DNA from: Naasia sp.
Lineage (GTDB): Bacteria; Actinomycetota; Actinomycetes; Actinomycetales; Microbacteriaceae
NCBI RefSeq assembly: GCF_025465545.1
Contig: NZ_JAODMK010000003.1
Span: forward strand, 62,001-126,000
Length of the DNA stretch: 64,000 nucleotides
Direction: 5' to 3'
The position numbers were made by a program, and so were the translations under genes. Under the pieces are notes generated by a model that had not been told where the DNA came from, did not search any database, and saw only the letters and a program-made list of their open reading frames with translations. This document shows positions 1 through 8,361 of this stretch, in pieces. Numbering within the stretch: the first letter of the stretch is position 1; each line of letters opens with the position of its first letter.

Positions 1-373
1 CCACGGGGATCTGCTCGACGCCGGCCAGGACGAATTGTTCGCTGCCTCCCGCGCGCAGCCGGGCGAGACTTCCCGGCAAGGCGTCCAGGGTGTCCACATC
101 GAAGAGGGTCTCGCTGCGGGCATAGTCGACGCACCCGTCACCGGCGAAGAGGAGCGGGTCGCCGCTGCGCGGCACGACGACCACCGCCTGGGCGATGCCG
201 TGCACGCCGTCCACCGGCCTGAAGTCGGTGTAGTAGCGCACGTTCGCAGTGCGCCAGCAGTCGGCGTAGCCGACGAGCACATCGCTTCCCGACGCTGCCA
301 GCGCCTCTTGGGTGGCGCGGATCCGGCTCCGGATCTCGCTCTCGGGCGTGCTGGTGGGAGGTTCGAGGTACAT
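1..373 (-). CDS. M24-family (creatinase/prolidase-like) peptidase, N-terminal part
   Basis: Partial: the gene runs off the left edge, leaving the first 124 codons from the ATG at 371-373. The translated part looks like a creatinase/aminopeptidase P N-terminal domain. It has an early helix (residues 12-30), a 'NVRYYTDFRP' stretch near residues 49-58, and the repeated small beta strands (VVVVPRSGDPLLF) typical of that fold. The catalytic pita-bread domain would lie off the window, so activity cannot be judged. A GGAGAC ribosome-binding site precedes the ATG. The gene is divergent from the uronate operon and shares with it an intergenic LacI-type operator, so it may be co-regulated. A dipeptidase of unknown substrate is the conservative reading. 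Confidence 0.6.
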   Translation of the reverse strand, partial: MYLEPPTSTPESEIRSRIRATQEALAASGSDVLVGYADCWRTANVRYYTDFRPVDGVHGIAQAVVVVPRSGDPLLFAGDGCVDYARSETLFDVDTLDALPGSLARLRAGGSEQFVLAGVEQIPV

Positions 374-450
374 CGCTGTCTCCGGTCTCGCTAGCGGCGC
401 CGCGACACGTCGGCGCGGCCGCGCCCCAGATTAGCCGCGCACGGCCCGCC

Positions 451-470
451 TTTGGCAATCGATTGACAAA
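451..470. promoter_or_regulatory. LacI/GalR-type operator of the uronate operon
   Basis: TTTGGCAATCGATTGACAAA is an inverted repeat with one mismatched pair and a central CG, the standard layout of LacI/GalR-family operators. It contains a TTGACA hexamer (463-468). A TATGAT hexamer lies at 482-487, but the 13-bp gap to TTGACA is too short for a normal promoter, so the true -35 is uncertain. A repressor bound here would cover the promoter region of uxaC and possibly that of the divergent peptidase gene. No lacI-family gene is in the window. Confidence 0.75.
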
Positions 471-507
471 CCTGCTGAAAATATGATGGCATTTCTGGGT
501 GCCGACG

Positions 508-1911
508 ATGTCCGGACTCGGGGATGACCGCCTTCTCCCCGCAGAGCCCTCCACCCGTGCCATCGCCCGGCGGATCTTCGCCGAGATCGCGGAGCTGCCG
601 ATCATCTCCCCCCACTCGCACGTTGATGCCGGCATGCTCGCGACCAACCGCCCCTTCGCCGACCCGGCCGAGCTCTTCGTCACGGCGGATCACTACGTCA
701 CTCGCCTGCTGCACGCATCCGGCGTCGATCTAGCACGACTCGGGGTCGGACCGCAGCGCTCCGGTGATCGGCCTGCTTCCCGGGAAATCTGGCGGCTGTT
801 CTGCGAGCACTGGCCCGTCTTTTCCGGGACGGCGAGCGGCCTGTGGATCGAGGCCACCCTGCGGACGGTCTTCGAGATGCCGAGCCCCTCCGCGGCCACC
901 GCGGATGCCCTGTACGAGGAGCTGAGCGCTCTGCTGCGTCTCGAACAGTTCCGTCCCCAGGCTCTCCTGAACCGGTTCGGGATCGAGGTGATCGCCACGA
1001 CCGACGATCCACTCGATGATCTCCGGCACCACCGCGCGCTGGGCGAAGACCCGGCCGTTCTGCCGCGCATCGCCCCCACCTTCCGCCCCGACCCGTACAT
1101 CGACCCCAGCACTCCCGGTTGGGCGGGACTTCTCGATCGGCTCGGCGAGGCGACCGGACGGGACACCCACTCGCATGCGCAGTACCTGGCCGCGTTGACC
1201 GATCGCCGCCAACATTTCCGACGAAACGGCGCCTTCTCCGCCGACCTCGGAGTGCATCGTCCGCAGTCACTCCGTCTCGACGATGCCGCGGCAGCAGCCC
1301 TCTTCAGCCAGGTTCGGTCCGGCGGCGCGACCTCGGCCGAGCACGCCGCCTTCCGCGCGCACATGCTCTACCAGATGGCTCGCATGTCGGCGGAGGACGG
1401 GCTTGTGATGACCCTTCATCCCGGGGTCTTCCGCAATCACCACCGCCCCACCCTCGACGCCTTCGGTCCCGACAGCGGCCACGACCTTCCGGTGCCTACC
1501 ACTTTCGTGGAAGGGCTGCGCCCCATCCTCGAAGACTTCGGAACCGCACCCGGCTTCCATCTCGTGCTGTTCACCGTCGACGAGACCACCTGGTCGCGGG
1601 AGCTCGCGCCACTCGCGGGCTTCTATCCCTCGGTCTACCTCGGAGCGCCGTGGTGGTTCCTCGACGCTCCTGACGCGCTGCAGCGCTTCCGCAGCGCCGT
1701 CACGGAGACAGCGGGATTCTCCCGCTACTCCGGGTTCATCGACGACACTCGTGCTCTCTGCTCGATCCCCGTGCGCCATGACACGGCACGTCGGGTGGAC
1801 GCCGCCTACCTTGCCCGACTCGTCGCCGAGCACCGCCTGACGGAGGACCGCGCGATCGAGATCGCCATCGACACGGTGGCACGACTTCCCCGGAAGGTCT
1901 TCAAACTATGA
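508..1911 (+). CDS. uxaC: glucuronate isomerase
   Basis: Uronate isomerase converts D-glucuronate to D-fructuronate (and galacturonate to tagaturonate), the first cytoplasmic step of hexuronate breakdown. About 467 aa, normal for UxaC. It has the amidohydrolase-fold metal motif HSH in 'IISPHSHVDAG' near residue 33. The C-terminal block 'YSGFIDDTRALCSIPVRHD' is characteristic of the family, as is 'YPSVYLGAPWWF'. ATG 508 is chosen; an in-frame GTG at 499 is possible because neither has a clear Shine-Dalgarno and the -10 (482-487) would give a very short leader. First gene of a four-gene operon; its TGA overlaps the next ATG (ATGA). Confidence 0.93.
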   Translation: MSGLGDDRLLPAEPSTRAIARRIFAEIAELPIISPHSHVDAGMLATNRPFADPAELFVTADHYVTRLLHASGVDLARLGVGPQRSGDRPASREIWRLFCEHWPVFSGTASGLWIEATLRTVFEMPSPSAATADALYEELSALLRLEQFRPQALLNRFGIEVIATTDDPLDDLRHHRALGEDPAVLPRIAPTFRPDPYIDPSTPGWAGLLDRLGEATGRDTHSHAQYLAALTDRRQHFRRNGAFSADLGVHRPQSLRLDDAAAAALFSQVRSGGATSAEHAAFRAHMLYQMARMSAEDGLVMTLHPGVFRNHHRPTLDAFGPDSGHDLPVPTTFVEGLRPILEDFGTAPGFHLVLFTVDETTWSRELAPLAGFYPSVYLGAPWWFLDAPDALQRFRSAVTETAGFSRYSGFIDDTRALCSIPVRHDTARRVDAAYLARLVAEHRLTEDRAIEIAIDTVARLPRKVFKL

Positions 1912-3341
1912 CGGGCACCCCACTGTCCCGCCCCGCGTACACATCGAGCCACGGGGGGGCGACGCCGCCGGCGCGGATGCTCCACCTCGGTCTCGGCGCC
2001 TTTCACCGCGCGCACCAGGCCTGGTACACCTGGGCGTCGGACCCCGCCCAGGAGTGGGGCATCGCCGCGTACACCGGTCGGCGACCTGACATGGCGCAGT
2101 TGCTGCGCGGCCAGGGCGGCCTGTACACCCTGATCGAGCGCGGACCGGCACAGGACCGCTTCCAGATCATCACCTCCTTGGTTGAGGCGCACGACGGCGC
2201 GGACCTCGCCACCTTCTGCGCCCAACTCTCCGCGCCAACAACGACCCTGGTCACCCTCACGATCAGCGAAGCCGGCTATCGCAGCGACCGCACAGGACGT
2301 GCCGATCCGTCCGACGAGCAGCTCTGGCAGGACGCGGCGGCGCTCGCCGACCTCGTGCGGCTGGAAGGGTCCCGCTTCGCCCGCGAGGTGGAGGGCAGCC
2401 ACCTTCAGACCGTGCCGGGGCGGCTCCTGCTCGGTCTCGAGTCGCGACGCCGTGCCGAAGCCGGGCCAGTCGCCCTCGTGTCGTGTGACAACGTCGCTGC
2501 GAACGGGGCGGTCCTCGGCCGCGTCCTGGCCGACCTGGCGATGGCCGTCGACCCGGCGTTGGCGGAATGGGTGCGCTCCGACGCGGTCAGCTTCGTCGAG
2601 ACCTCGATCGATCGGATCACCCCGGCGACCCAGCCGGCCGACGCCGCGGCGGTGGCGGCGGTGACCGGCTGGCGGGACTCCTGCCCGGTGGTCACCGAGC
2701 CCTTCACCGACTGGATCTTGAGCGGAGCCTTCCCGGCGGGCCGGCCCGCCTGGGAGGAGGCCGGAGCTCGGATCGTGGACCGCATTCAGCCGTTCGAGCA
2801 GCGCAAGCTGTGGCTGTTGAACGGGGCACACTCGCTGCTGGCCTACGCCGGGCTCACCCGGGGCCATCGCACGGTCGGCGAGGCCTCTGTCGACGACGTT
2901 CTCCGTTCCCGGGTGGACGCGTTCTGGGATGAAGCGGTCACGCACCTCGACCCGGAACTGCCCGACCTGGGGGCGTACCGAGAACAGCTGAGCTCTCGTT
3001 TCGGCAACAGCCGGATCGAACATCGACTTGCCCAGATCGCGACCGACGGCAGCACGAAGCTCGGCCTGCGGGTGGCCCCGGTGGCACGTGCCGAGCGGGC
3101 AGCCGGACGAAGCGCCGAGGGCTGCGCCTTCGTGCTCGGCTCCTGGATCGCGGCGCTGCGCGGCGGGGCGGCCATCGCCGACTCGAACGCCGACGCGGTC
3201 GCCGCCGCCCTCCGACTCGAGGGCCCTGCGAGCACCCGGGCCCTCCTGCGCCTTGTCGACCCTGACCTGGCGGACGACACCGGCTTCATCTCGGCGGTAC
3301 GCCAACACACGCGCGAGCTCGCCGCCGAAGCCACGAATTGA
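1908..3341 (+). CDS. uxuB: fructuronate reductase (mannitol dehydrogenase family)
   Basis: Reduces D-fructuronate to D-mannonate with NADH, the second step after UxaC. 477 aa, as expected for the polyol-specific long-chain dehydrogenase family. The N-terminal nucleotide-binding loop is '[11 protein letters not shown]' (about residues 28-38). The catalytic Lys lies in '[10 protein letters not shown]' (about residues 302-311), the family K-x5-H type signature. Its ATG overlaps the uxaC TGA, implying translational coupling. Mannitol or arabinitol dehydrogenase is the alternative within the family; the uronate context decides for UxuB. Confidence 0.9.
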   Translation: MTGTPLSRPAYTSSHGGATPPARMLHLGLGAFHRAHQAWYTWASDPAQEWGIAAYTGRRPDMAQLLRGQGGLYTLIERGPAQDRFQIITSLVEAHDGADLATFCAQLSAPTTTLVTLTISEAGYRSDRTGRADPSDEQLWQDAAALADLVRLEGSRFAREVEGSHLQTVPGRLLLGLESRRRAEAGPVALVSCDNVAANGAVLGRVLADLAMAVDPALAEWVRSDAVSFVETSIDRITPATQPADAAAVAAVTGWRDSCPVVTEPFTDWILSGAFPAGRPAWEEAGARIVDRIQPFEQRKLWLLNGAHSLLAYAGLTRGHRTVGEASVDDVLRSRVDAFWDEAVTHLDPELPDLGAYREQLSSRFGNSRIEHRLAQIATDGSTKLGLRVAPVARAERAAGRSAEGCAFVLGSWIAALRGGAAIADSNADAVAAALRLEGPASTRALLRLVDPDLADDTGFISAVRQHTRELAAEATN

Positions 3342-3367
3342 GCACCCTGAAAGGGGAGACAAGAACC

Positions 3368-4606
3368 ATGAGAATCGACAGAGCCGACGTGGTCGTCACC
3401 AGTCCGGACCGCAACTTCGTAACGCTCCGGCTGGAGACCGACGAGGGTCACATCGGCCTGGGAGACGCGACCCTGAACGGCCGCGAGCTGGCCGTCGTGA
3501 GCTACCTGCGGGACCACGTGGTGCCGTTGCTCCTCGGCCGTGACGCACACAACATCGAGGACACCTGGCAGTTCCTCTACCGAAGCGCCTACTGGCGTCG
3601 CGGCCCGGTGACGATGGCCGCGATCGCGGCGGTCGATGTGGCCTTATGGGACATCAAGGCCAAGGCGGCCGGGATGCCCCTCTATCAGCTGCTCGGCGGG
3701 GCCAGCCGGACGGGCCTACTCGCCTACGGGCACGCGTCGGGCAAGAGCACCGAGGAGCTCTTCGACAGCGTTCGCAAGCATCAGGCGGAGGGCTATAAGG
3801 CGATCCGCATCCAGACCGGTGTGCCTGGACTGAAGTCGATCTACGGCATTGCCTCCAATGCGACCTTCGAGGCGAACAAGGGCAGCCGGTACGACCACGA
3901 ACCGGCCCAGCGCGGCGCATCCCCGGCCGAGGAGGACTGGGACACCCGCAGCTACCTGCGGCACGTGCCGACCGTGTTCGAGGCGGTCCGGAACGAGTTC
4001 GGTCCCGAGCTGCCGCTGCTGCACGACGGCCACCACCGAATGACGCCGATACAGGCCGCCAAGCTCGGCAAGTCACTGGAGCCGTACGACCTGTTCTGGC
4101 TGGAGGACTGCACTCCGGCGGAGAATCCGGAAGCGCTCCGACTGGTCCGCCAGCACACCACCACGCCGCTGGCGATCGGCGAGATCTTCAACACCGTCTG
4201 GGATTACCAGCAGATCATCCGGGAACAGCTGATCGACTACGTGCGCAGCGCGGTCACCCACACCGGCGGGATCACCCACCTGCGGAAGGTGCTGGATTAC
4301 GCCTCGCAGTATCAGATCAAATCCGGAATGCACGGACCCACGGACATCTCACCCGTCGGCATGGCCGCAGCCATGCACCTCGGCCTCAGCATCCACAACT
4401 TCGGCATCCAGGAGTACATGAAGCACGGAGCGAAGACCGACCAGACCTTCCGGCAGTCCTTCACCTGGCAGGACGGCATGCTGCACCCCGGCACGCAACC
4501 CGGTCTGGGTGTGGAGCTGGACATCGACGAGGCGGGGAAGTACCCGTACCAGCAGGCCTACCTCCCCTACAACCGTCTCGCCGACGGGACGGTGCACGAC
4601 TGGTGA
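3368..4606 (+). CDS. manD: D-mannonate dehydratase, enolase superfamily
   Basis: Dehydrates D-mannonate to 2-keto-3-deoxygluconate, so this operon carries glucuronate to KDG. 412 aa, matching the enolase-superfamily ManD type rather than the unrelated UxuA. Metal and acid/base motifs are visible: 'LLHDGHHR' (Asp/His, near 215), 'WLEDCTP' (Glu), 'AIGEIFN' (Glu) and 'SGMHGPTD' (His). The ATG at 3368 is chosen because AAGGGGAG lies 9 bases upstream; an upstream GTG overlapping the uxuB stop has no such site. The stop overlaps the following GTG (GTGA). The KDG kinase and aldolase needed next are not in the window. Some ManD-subgroup members have low activity or prefer gluconate. Confidence 0.9.
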   Translation: MRIDRADVVVTSPDRNFVTLRLETDEGHIGLGDATLNGRELAVVSYLRDHVVPLLLGRDAHNIEDTWQFLYRSAYWRRGPVTMAAIAAVDVALWDIKAKAAGMPLYQLLGGASRTGLLAYGHASGKSTEELFDSVRKHQAEGYKAIRIQTGVPGLKSIYGIASNATFEANKGSRYDHEPAQRGASPAEEDWDTRSYLRHVPTVFEAVRNEFGPELPLLHDGHHRMTPIQAAKLGKSLEPYDLFWLEDCTPAENPEALRLVRQHTTTPLAIGEIFNTVWDYQQIIREQLIDYVRSAVTHTGGITHLRKVLDYASQYQIKSGMHGPTDISPVGMAAAMHLGLSIHNFGIQEYMKHGAKTDQTFRQSFTWQDGMLHPGTQPGLGVELDIDEAGKYPYQQAYLPYNRLADGTVHDW

Positions 4607-5463
4607 TCGAATCCGCGCGAAACAACTATCGCCCAGCGGGCTCCACGGGCTCCGCTCCGTGGGAGCTGCTCATCGACCCCGAGGAAGCAGGCTGGGATTA
4701 CTCGGGCATCCAGGTCCTCGCCCTCGCGCCCGGCGAGCAGTGTGAATTCCGGACCGAGGACCGGGAGTTCATCCTGGTGCCGCTGAGCGGCTCGTACACC
4801 GTCCGGACAGAAGACAGGGAGGTCGTCCTCGCCGGCCGCGCCAGCGTCTTCACAGGATCGACGGACGTCCTCTACGTTCCTCGGGATTCCCGCGTCGAGG
4901 TGACGAGCGAGACCGGCGGCCGGCTCGCCATGCCGAACGCCCGGGCGCGGCGGCGCTTCCCTGTGCAGCACGTGCTGCCCGGCGACGTCCCGGTCGAGGT
5001 GCGGGGAGCCGGCACCATGTCGCGCAAGATCTTCGACTTCGGCGGGGTCTCCGTCCTACAGGCGGACCGCCTGATCGCGTGCGAAGTCATCACGCCGGGG
5101 GGCAACTGGTCGTCCTTCCCGCCGCACAAGCACGACGAGAACACCGCAACCGAGTCCCAGCTCGAGGAGATCTACTACTTCGAGGTGTCGGCGCAGGCGT
5201 CCGGTCCGGGCTACTCCTACATGCGGGTGTCGAGCTCCGGCGACCCGACGGCCGAGCTCCTGGAGGAAGTGCGCTCCGGGGACGTCGTGCTCGTTCCCTC
5301 CGGATGGCACGGTCCCGCGATGACACCGCCCGGCTACGACCTGTACTACCTGAACGTGATGGCAGGGTCGCGGGAGGAGAGAGTCTGGCTGATCACGGAC
5401 GAGCCGTCAGCCGCGTGGGTCCGGGACTCCTGGAAGACGCTTCCGCCGGATCCGCGGCTCTAG
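4603..5463 (+). CDS. iolB: IolB-like 5-deoxyglucuronate isomerase, bicupin
   Basis: 286 aa, family length for KduI/IolB isomerases. IolB interconverts 5-deoxy-D-glucuronate and 2-deoxy-5-keto-gluconate in myo-inositol catabolism. The second cupin shows the metal ligands in '[11 protein letters not shown]' and 'EEIYYFEV' (near residues 174-196) and a downstream His in 'VPSGWHGPA'. GTG start overlaps the manD stop. No other iol genes are here; the position as the last gene of a glucuronate operon suggests the enzyme serves uronate or deoxy-uronate isomerisation instead. Family call is firm; substrate is inferred. Confidence 0.82.
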   Translation: MIESARNNYRPAGSTGSAPWELLIDPEEAGWDYSGIQVLALAPGEQCEFRTEDREFILVPLSGSYTVRTEDREVVLAGRASVFTGSTDVLYVPRDSRVEVTSETGGRLAMPNARARRRFPVQHVLPGDVPVEVRGAGTMSRKIFDFGGVSVLQADRLIACEVITPGGNWSSFPPHKHDENTATESQLEEIYYFEVSAQASGPGYSYMRVSSSGDPTAELLEEVRSGDVVLVPSGWHGPAMTPPGYDLYYLNVMAGSREERVWLITDEPSAAWVRDSWKTLPPDPRL

Positions 5464-5566
5464 GTGTCCGGGCGGGGCATCCTTCCTTCCCGACGCCGAT
5501 GTGCCGGGACCGAAGGAAAAACCCTAGGCTTCAAACCGCATGTGTCCAGACGAGGGAAGGCTTTCC

Positions 5567-7024
5567 GTGGCAACCGCTAAAGAAGCGCAGGCGAACATCG
5601 GAGTTGTGGGACTGGCGGTGATGGGCTCCAACCTGGCCCGCAACCTGGCCAGCCGTGCGGGCAACACCGTGGCGGTGTACAACCGGACGTACGAGAAGAC
5701 CGACACTCTCGTCTCCGAGCATCCCGAAGCCGGCTTCGTCCCCTCGAAGAGCCTCCAGGAGTTCGCGGACTCGCTGCGCAGGCCGCGCGCCGCGATCATC
5801 ATGGTCAAGGCGGGCGCGCCCACCGATGCGGTGATCAACCAGCTCGTCGAGGTGTTCGAGCCTGGCGACATCATCGTCGACGGCGGCAACGCCCTGTTCA
5901 CCGACACCATCCGCCGCGAGAAGGCGGTGCGGGAGACCGGCATCAACTTCGTGGGCACCGGCATCTCCGGCGGCGAAGAGGGTGCGCTCAAGGGCCCGAG
6001 CATCATGCCGGGCGGCAGCGCCGAGGCCTGGGAGACGCTCGGGCCCATCCTCACGTCGATCGCCGCCGTCGCCGAGGGCGAGCCGTGTGTCACCCACGTG
6101 GGCACCGATGGCGCCGGCCACGTCGTCAAGATGATCCACACCGGCATCGAGTACGCCGACATGCAGCTGATCGGCGAGGCCTACGACCTGATCCGCCGCG
6201 GCACCGGCAAGAGCCCCGCGGAGATCGCCGACATCTTCGAGGAGTGGAACCGCGGCGAACTCGAGAGCTACCTCATCGAGATCACGGCCGAGGTGCTCCG
6301 TCAGGTGGACGCCGAGACGGGCCGGCCGCTCGTCGACGTGATCCTCGACCAGGCGGGCGCCAAGGGCACCGGAGCGTGGACCGTGCAGACCGCGCTCGAC
6401 CTCGGCATCCCCGTGTCCGGCATCGCGGAGGCCGTGTTCGCCCGCTCCCTGTCCTCCAAGCCCGACCAGCGGGCCGCCGCCTCGGGCCTGCCCGGACCGG
6501 CAGAGGAGTGGACCGTGGACGACCCCGACGGCTTCGTCGAGGACGTCCGCCGAGCGCTCTACGCCTCCAAGATCGTCGCATACTCGCAGGGCTTCGACGA
6601 GATCGTCGCCGGCGCCGAGCAGTACGGCTGGGACATCAAGAAGGGCGAGATCGCCAAGATCTGGCGCGGCGGCTGCATCATCCGGGCGCAGTTCCTCAAC
6701 CGCATCACGGACGCCTACGAGGAGAACAGCGGCCTCGTCGCGCTGCTCACCGCACCGTACTTCCGCGAGGCACTGACCGGCGCCGAGCCGGCGTGGCGCC
6801 GCGTGGTGATCGCGGCGGTGCAGGGCGGGATCCCGGCGCCGGCGTTCTCGTCGTCGCTCGCCTACTACGACGGCCTGCGCGCCGACCGCCTGCCGGCCGC
6901 CCTCACGCAGGGTCTGCGCGACTTCTTCGGCGCGCACACCTACAAGCGGATCGACAAGGAGGGCACGTTCCACACGCTCTGGAGCGGGGACCGCACCGAG
7001 ATCGAGGGCGTCGACACCCACTGA
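5567..7024 (+). CDS. gnd: 6-phosphogluconate dehydrogenase (decarboxylating)
   Basis: Oxidative pentose phosphate enzyme: 6-phosphogluconate plus NADP+ to ribulose-5-phosphate, CO2 and NADPH. From the GTG at 5567 the protein is 485 aa, close to the family norm, and GAGGGAAGG lies just upstream; an in-frame ATG at 5540 precedes this site and is less likely. Visible motifs: Rossmann 'GLAVMGSNLARNLAS' at the N terminus, 'GISGGEEGA', 'KMIHTGIEYADMQ' and the 'DQAGAKGTGAWT' 6PGDH signature. Monocistronic after the uronate operon, 103 bp downstream. A divergent zwf-like gene lies far away at 56.9 kb. Confidence 0.97.
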   Translation: MATAKEAQANIGVVGLAVMGSNLARNLASRAGNTVAVYNRTYEKTDTLVSEHPEAGFVPSKSLQEFADSLRRPRAAIIMVKAGAPTDAVINQLVEVFEPGDIIVDGGNALFTDTIRREKAVRETGINFVGTGISGGEEGALKGPSIMPGGSAEAWETLGPILTSIAAVAEGEPCVTHVGTDGAGHVVKMIHTGIEYADMQLIGEAYDLIRRGTGKSPAEIADIFEEWNRGELESYLIEITAEVLRQVDAETGRPLVDVILDQAGAKGTGAWTVQTALDLGIPVSGIAEAVFARSLSSKPDQRAAASGLPGPAEEWTVDDPDGFVEDVRRALYASKIVAYSQGFDEIVAGAEQYGWDIKKGEIAKIWRGGCIIRAQFLNRITDAYEENSGLVALLTAPYFREALTGAEPAWRRVVIAAVQGGIPAPAFSSSLAYYDGLRADRLPAALTQGLRDFFGAHTYKRIDKEGTFHTLWSGDRTEIEGVDTH

Positions 7025-7025
7025 C

Positions 7026-7055
7026 CGCGCGGCGGCGCCCCGCGCGGCGGCGCCC
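7026..7055. repeat. perfect 15-bp tandem duplication
   Basis: CGCGCGGCGGCGCCC occurs twice back to back immediately after the gnd stop codon. Each unit contains the palindrome GGCGCC, so the pair can also fold as a hairpin and may help end gnd transcription. Replication slippage is the simplest origin. Confidence 0.9.
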
Positions 7056-7110
7056 AGCGCCGGCGGACGGAGCGGTTCGTCCGTTGAGGCAGTGGCGGAA
7101 GCGCCGCCGC

Positions 7111-7116
7111 TACTCT
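7111..7116 (+). promoter_or_regulatory. -10 hexamer (TACTCT) for a leaderless start
   Basis: TACTCT lies exactly 6 bases before the GTG at 7123, the spacing that places the transcription start on the start codon. One of about 20 such cases in the window. Confidence 0.5.
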
Positions 7117-7122
7117 GGTCGG

Positions 7123-7275
7123 GTGGACCTGGGACTGCTCGTGGTGATCGTGGTGTTCGCGGTGTTCGTGCCGGTGGGCATCATCACCTACCTCGTGGTG
7201 ATCCCCAAGCTGCGTCGTCGCGACCGCAGCCGAGGCGACGACGACACCGACTCGAGGCTTCCGCCGCTCCCCTGA
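7123..7275 (+). CDS. 50-aa single-pass membrane protein
   Basis: A short gene from GTG 7123 encoding one hydrophobic helix (about residues 3-27, rich in V/I/L/F) followed by a basic then acidic tail (RRRDRSRGDDDTD). No ribosome-binding site; a -10 hexamer sits 6 bases upstream, consistent with leaderless translation. Function unknown. Such small membrane proteins are common in actinobacteria as unannotated ORFs. It converges on prs, with a 56-bp palindromic repeat between. Confidence 0.6.
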   Translation: MDLGLLVVIVVFAVFVPVGIITYLVVIPKLRRRDRSRGDDDTDSRLPPLP

Positions 7276-7299
7276 CCAACGCGGTCCAGCCCGACGAAC

Positions 7300-7355
7300 G
7301 CAACCGAGCGGCCAACATGCAACGGAATGCGGTTGCAGTTTGGCCGGATGGTTGC
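7300..7355. repeat. 56-bp nested palindrome, copy 1
   Basis: Symmetric arms GCAACC (7300-7305) / GGTTGC (7350-7355), CGGCCA (7309-7314) / TGGCCG (7341-7346) and TGCAAC (7318-7323) / GTTGCA (7332-7337) are separated by 3-nt internal loops. A second copy of identical length is at 27208-27263. Both sit between convergent genes, so they may act as bidirectional terminators or REP-like elements. Confidence 0.75.
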
Positions 7356-7383
7356 GGGCGTCCGGAGGCGCGCGCCCCGCGGG

Positions 7384-8361
7384 CTACGCGGCGCCGTCGA
7401 AGAGCGAGGTGACCGATGCGTCGTCGAAGACCGCGTGGATGGCCTGCGCGATGAGCGGCGCGATCGGCAGGATCGTGAGCCGCTCGAACTGCTTCTCCTT
7501 GTGCAGCGGGAGGGTGTCCGTCACGATGACCCGGTCGATGTCGGGGCTGTCCAGCAGCTCGACCGCCGGGTCGGAGAAGACCGCGTGGGTGGCGGCGACG
7601 ATGACGCCGACCGCGCCCGCGGCCTTCAAGGCCGCGGCCGCCTTGGCGATGGTGCGGCCGGTGTCGATGAGGTCATCGACGATCAGGCACACCTGGCCCG
7701 ACACATCGCCCACGATCTCGTGCACCGAGATGTCGTTGGGCACGCGGGGGTCGCGGCGCTTGTGGATGATCGCCAGCGGAACGCCGAGCTTGTCGCTCCA
7801 GACGTCGGCGACGCGCACGCGGCCCATGTCGGGTGACACGATGGTGAGGTTCGACCGGTCGACGGTCGCCTCGATGTGCTCCATGAGCACCGGCATCGCG
7901 AACAGGTGGTCGACCGGGCCGTCGAAGAAGCCCTGGATCTGGGGCGCGTGCAGGTCGACCGACATGATCCGATCGGCGCCGGCGGCGGCGTAGAGGTCCG
8001 CGACGAGGCGGGCGGAGATCGGCTCGCGACCGCGGTTCTTCTTGTCCTGGCGGCCGTACGGATAGAAGGGCGACACGACGGTGATGCGCTTCGCCGAGGC
8101 CCGCTTGAGCGCGTCGACCATGATCAGCTGCTCCATGAGCCACTGGTTGATCGGCGCGGTGTGCGACTGGACCACGAACGCGTCGGCGCCGCGCACGCTC
8201 TCGTCGAAGCGCGCATACAGCTCGCCGTTGGCGAAGGTGCGCATGTCGGCCGGCAGAACCGAGGTGTGCAACTCGGAGGCGATGTGCTCGGCGAGCTCGG
8301 GATGGGCCCGTCCGCTCACGATCACCAGATGCTTCTCGCCGGTGGTCTTGATGCCCGTCAC
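7384..8361 (-). CDS. prs: ribose-phosphate pyrophosphokinase
   Basis: Makes PRPP from ribose-5-phosphate and ATP for purine, pyrimidine, His, Trp and NAD synthesis, and in actinobacteria also for arabinan precursors. 325 aa, normal length. The PRPP-binding loop is 'LIVDDLIDTGRT' (about residues 227-238). The flexible catalytic loop 'YGRQDKKNRGREPIS' lies near residue 100 and 'VDLHAPQIQGFFD' near 140. GTG start overlapping the glmU stop (GTGA), an operon order that recurs in actinobacteria. Confidence 0.97.
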   Translation of the reverse strand: MTGIKTTGEKHLVIVSGRAHPELAEHIASELHTSVLPADMRTFANGELYARFDESVRGADAFVVQSHTAPINQWLMEQLIMVDALKRASAKRITVVSPFYPYGRQDKKNRGREPISARLVADLYAAAGADRIMSVDLHAPQIQGFFDGPVDHLFAMPVLMEHIEATVDRSNLTIVSPDMGRVRVADVWSDKLGVPLAIIHKRRDPRVPNDISVHEIVGDVSGQVCLIVDDLIDTGRTIAKAAAALKAAGAVGVIVAATHAVFSDPAVELLDSPDIDRVIVTDTLPLHKEKQFERLTILPIAPLIAQAIHAVFDDASVTSLFDGAA

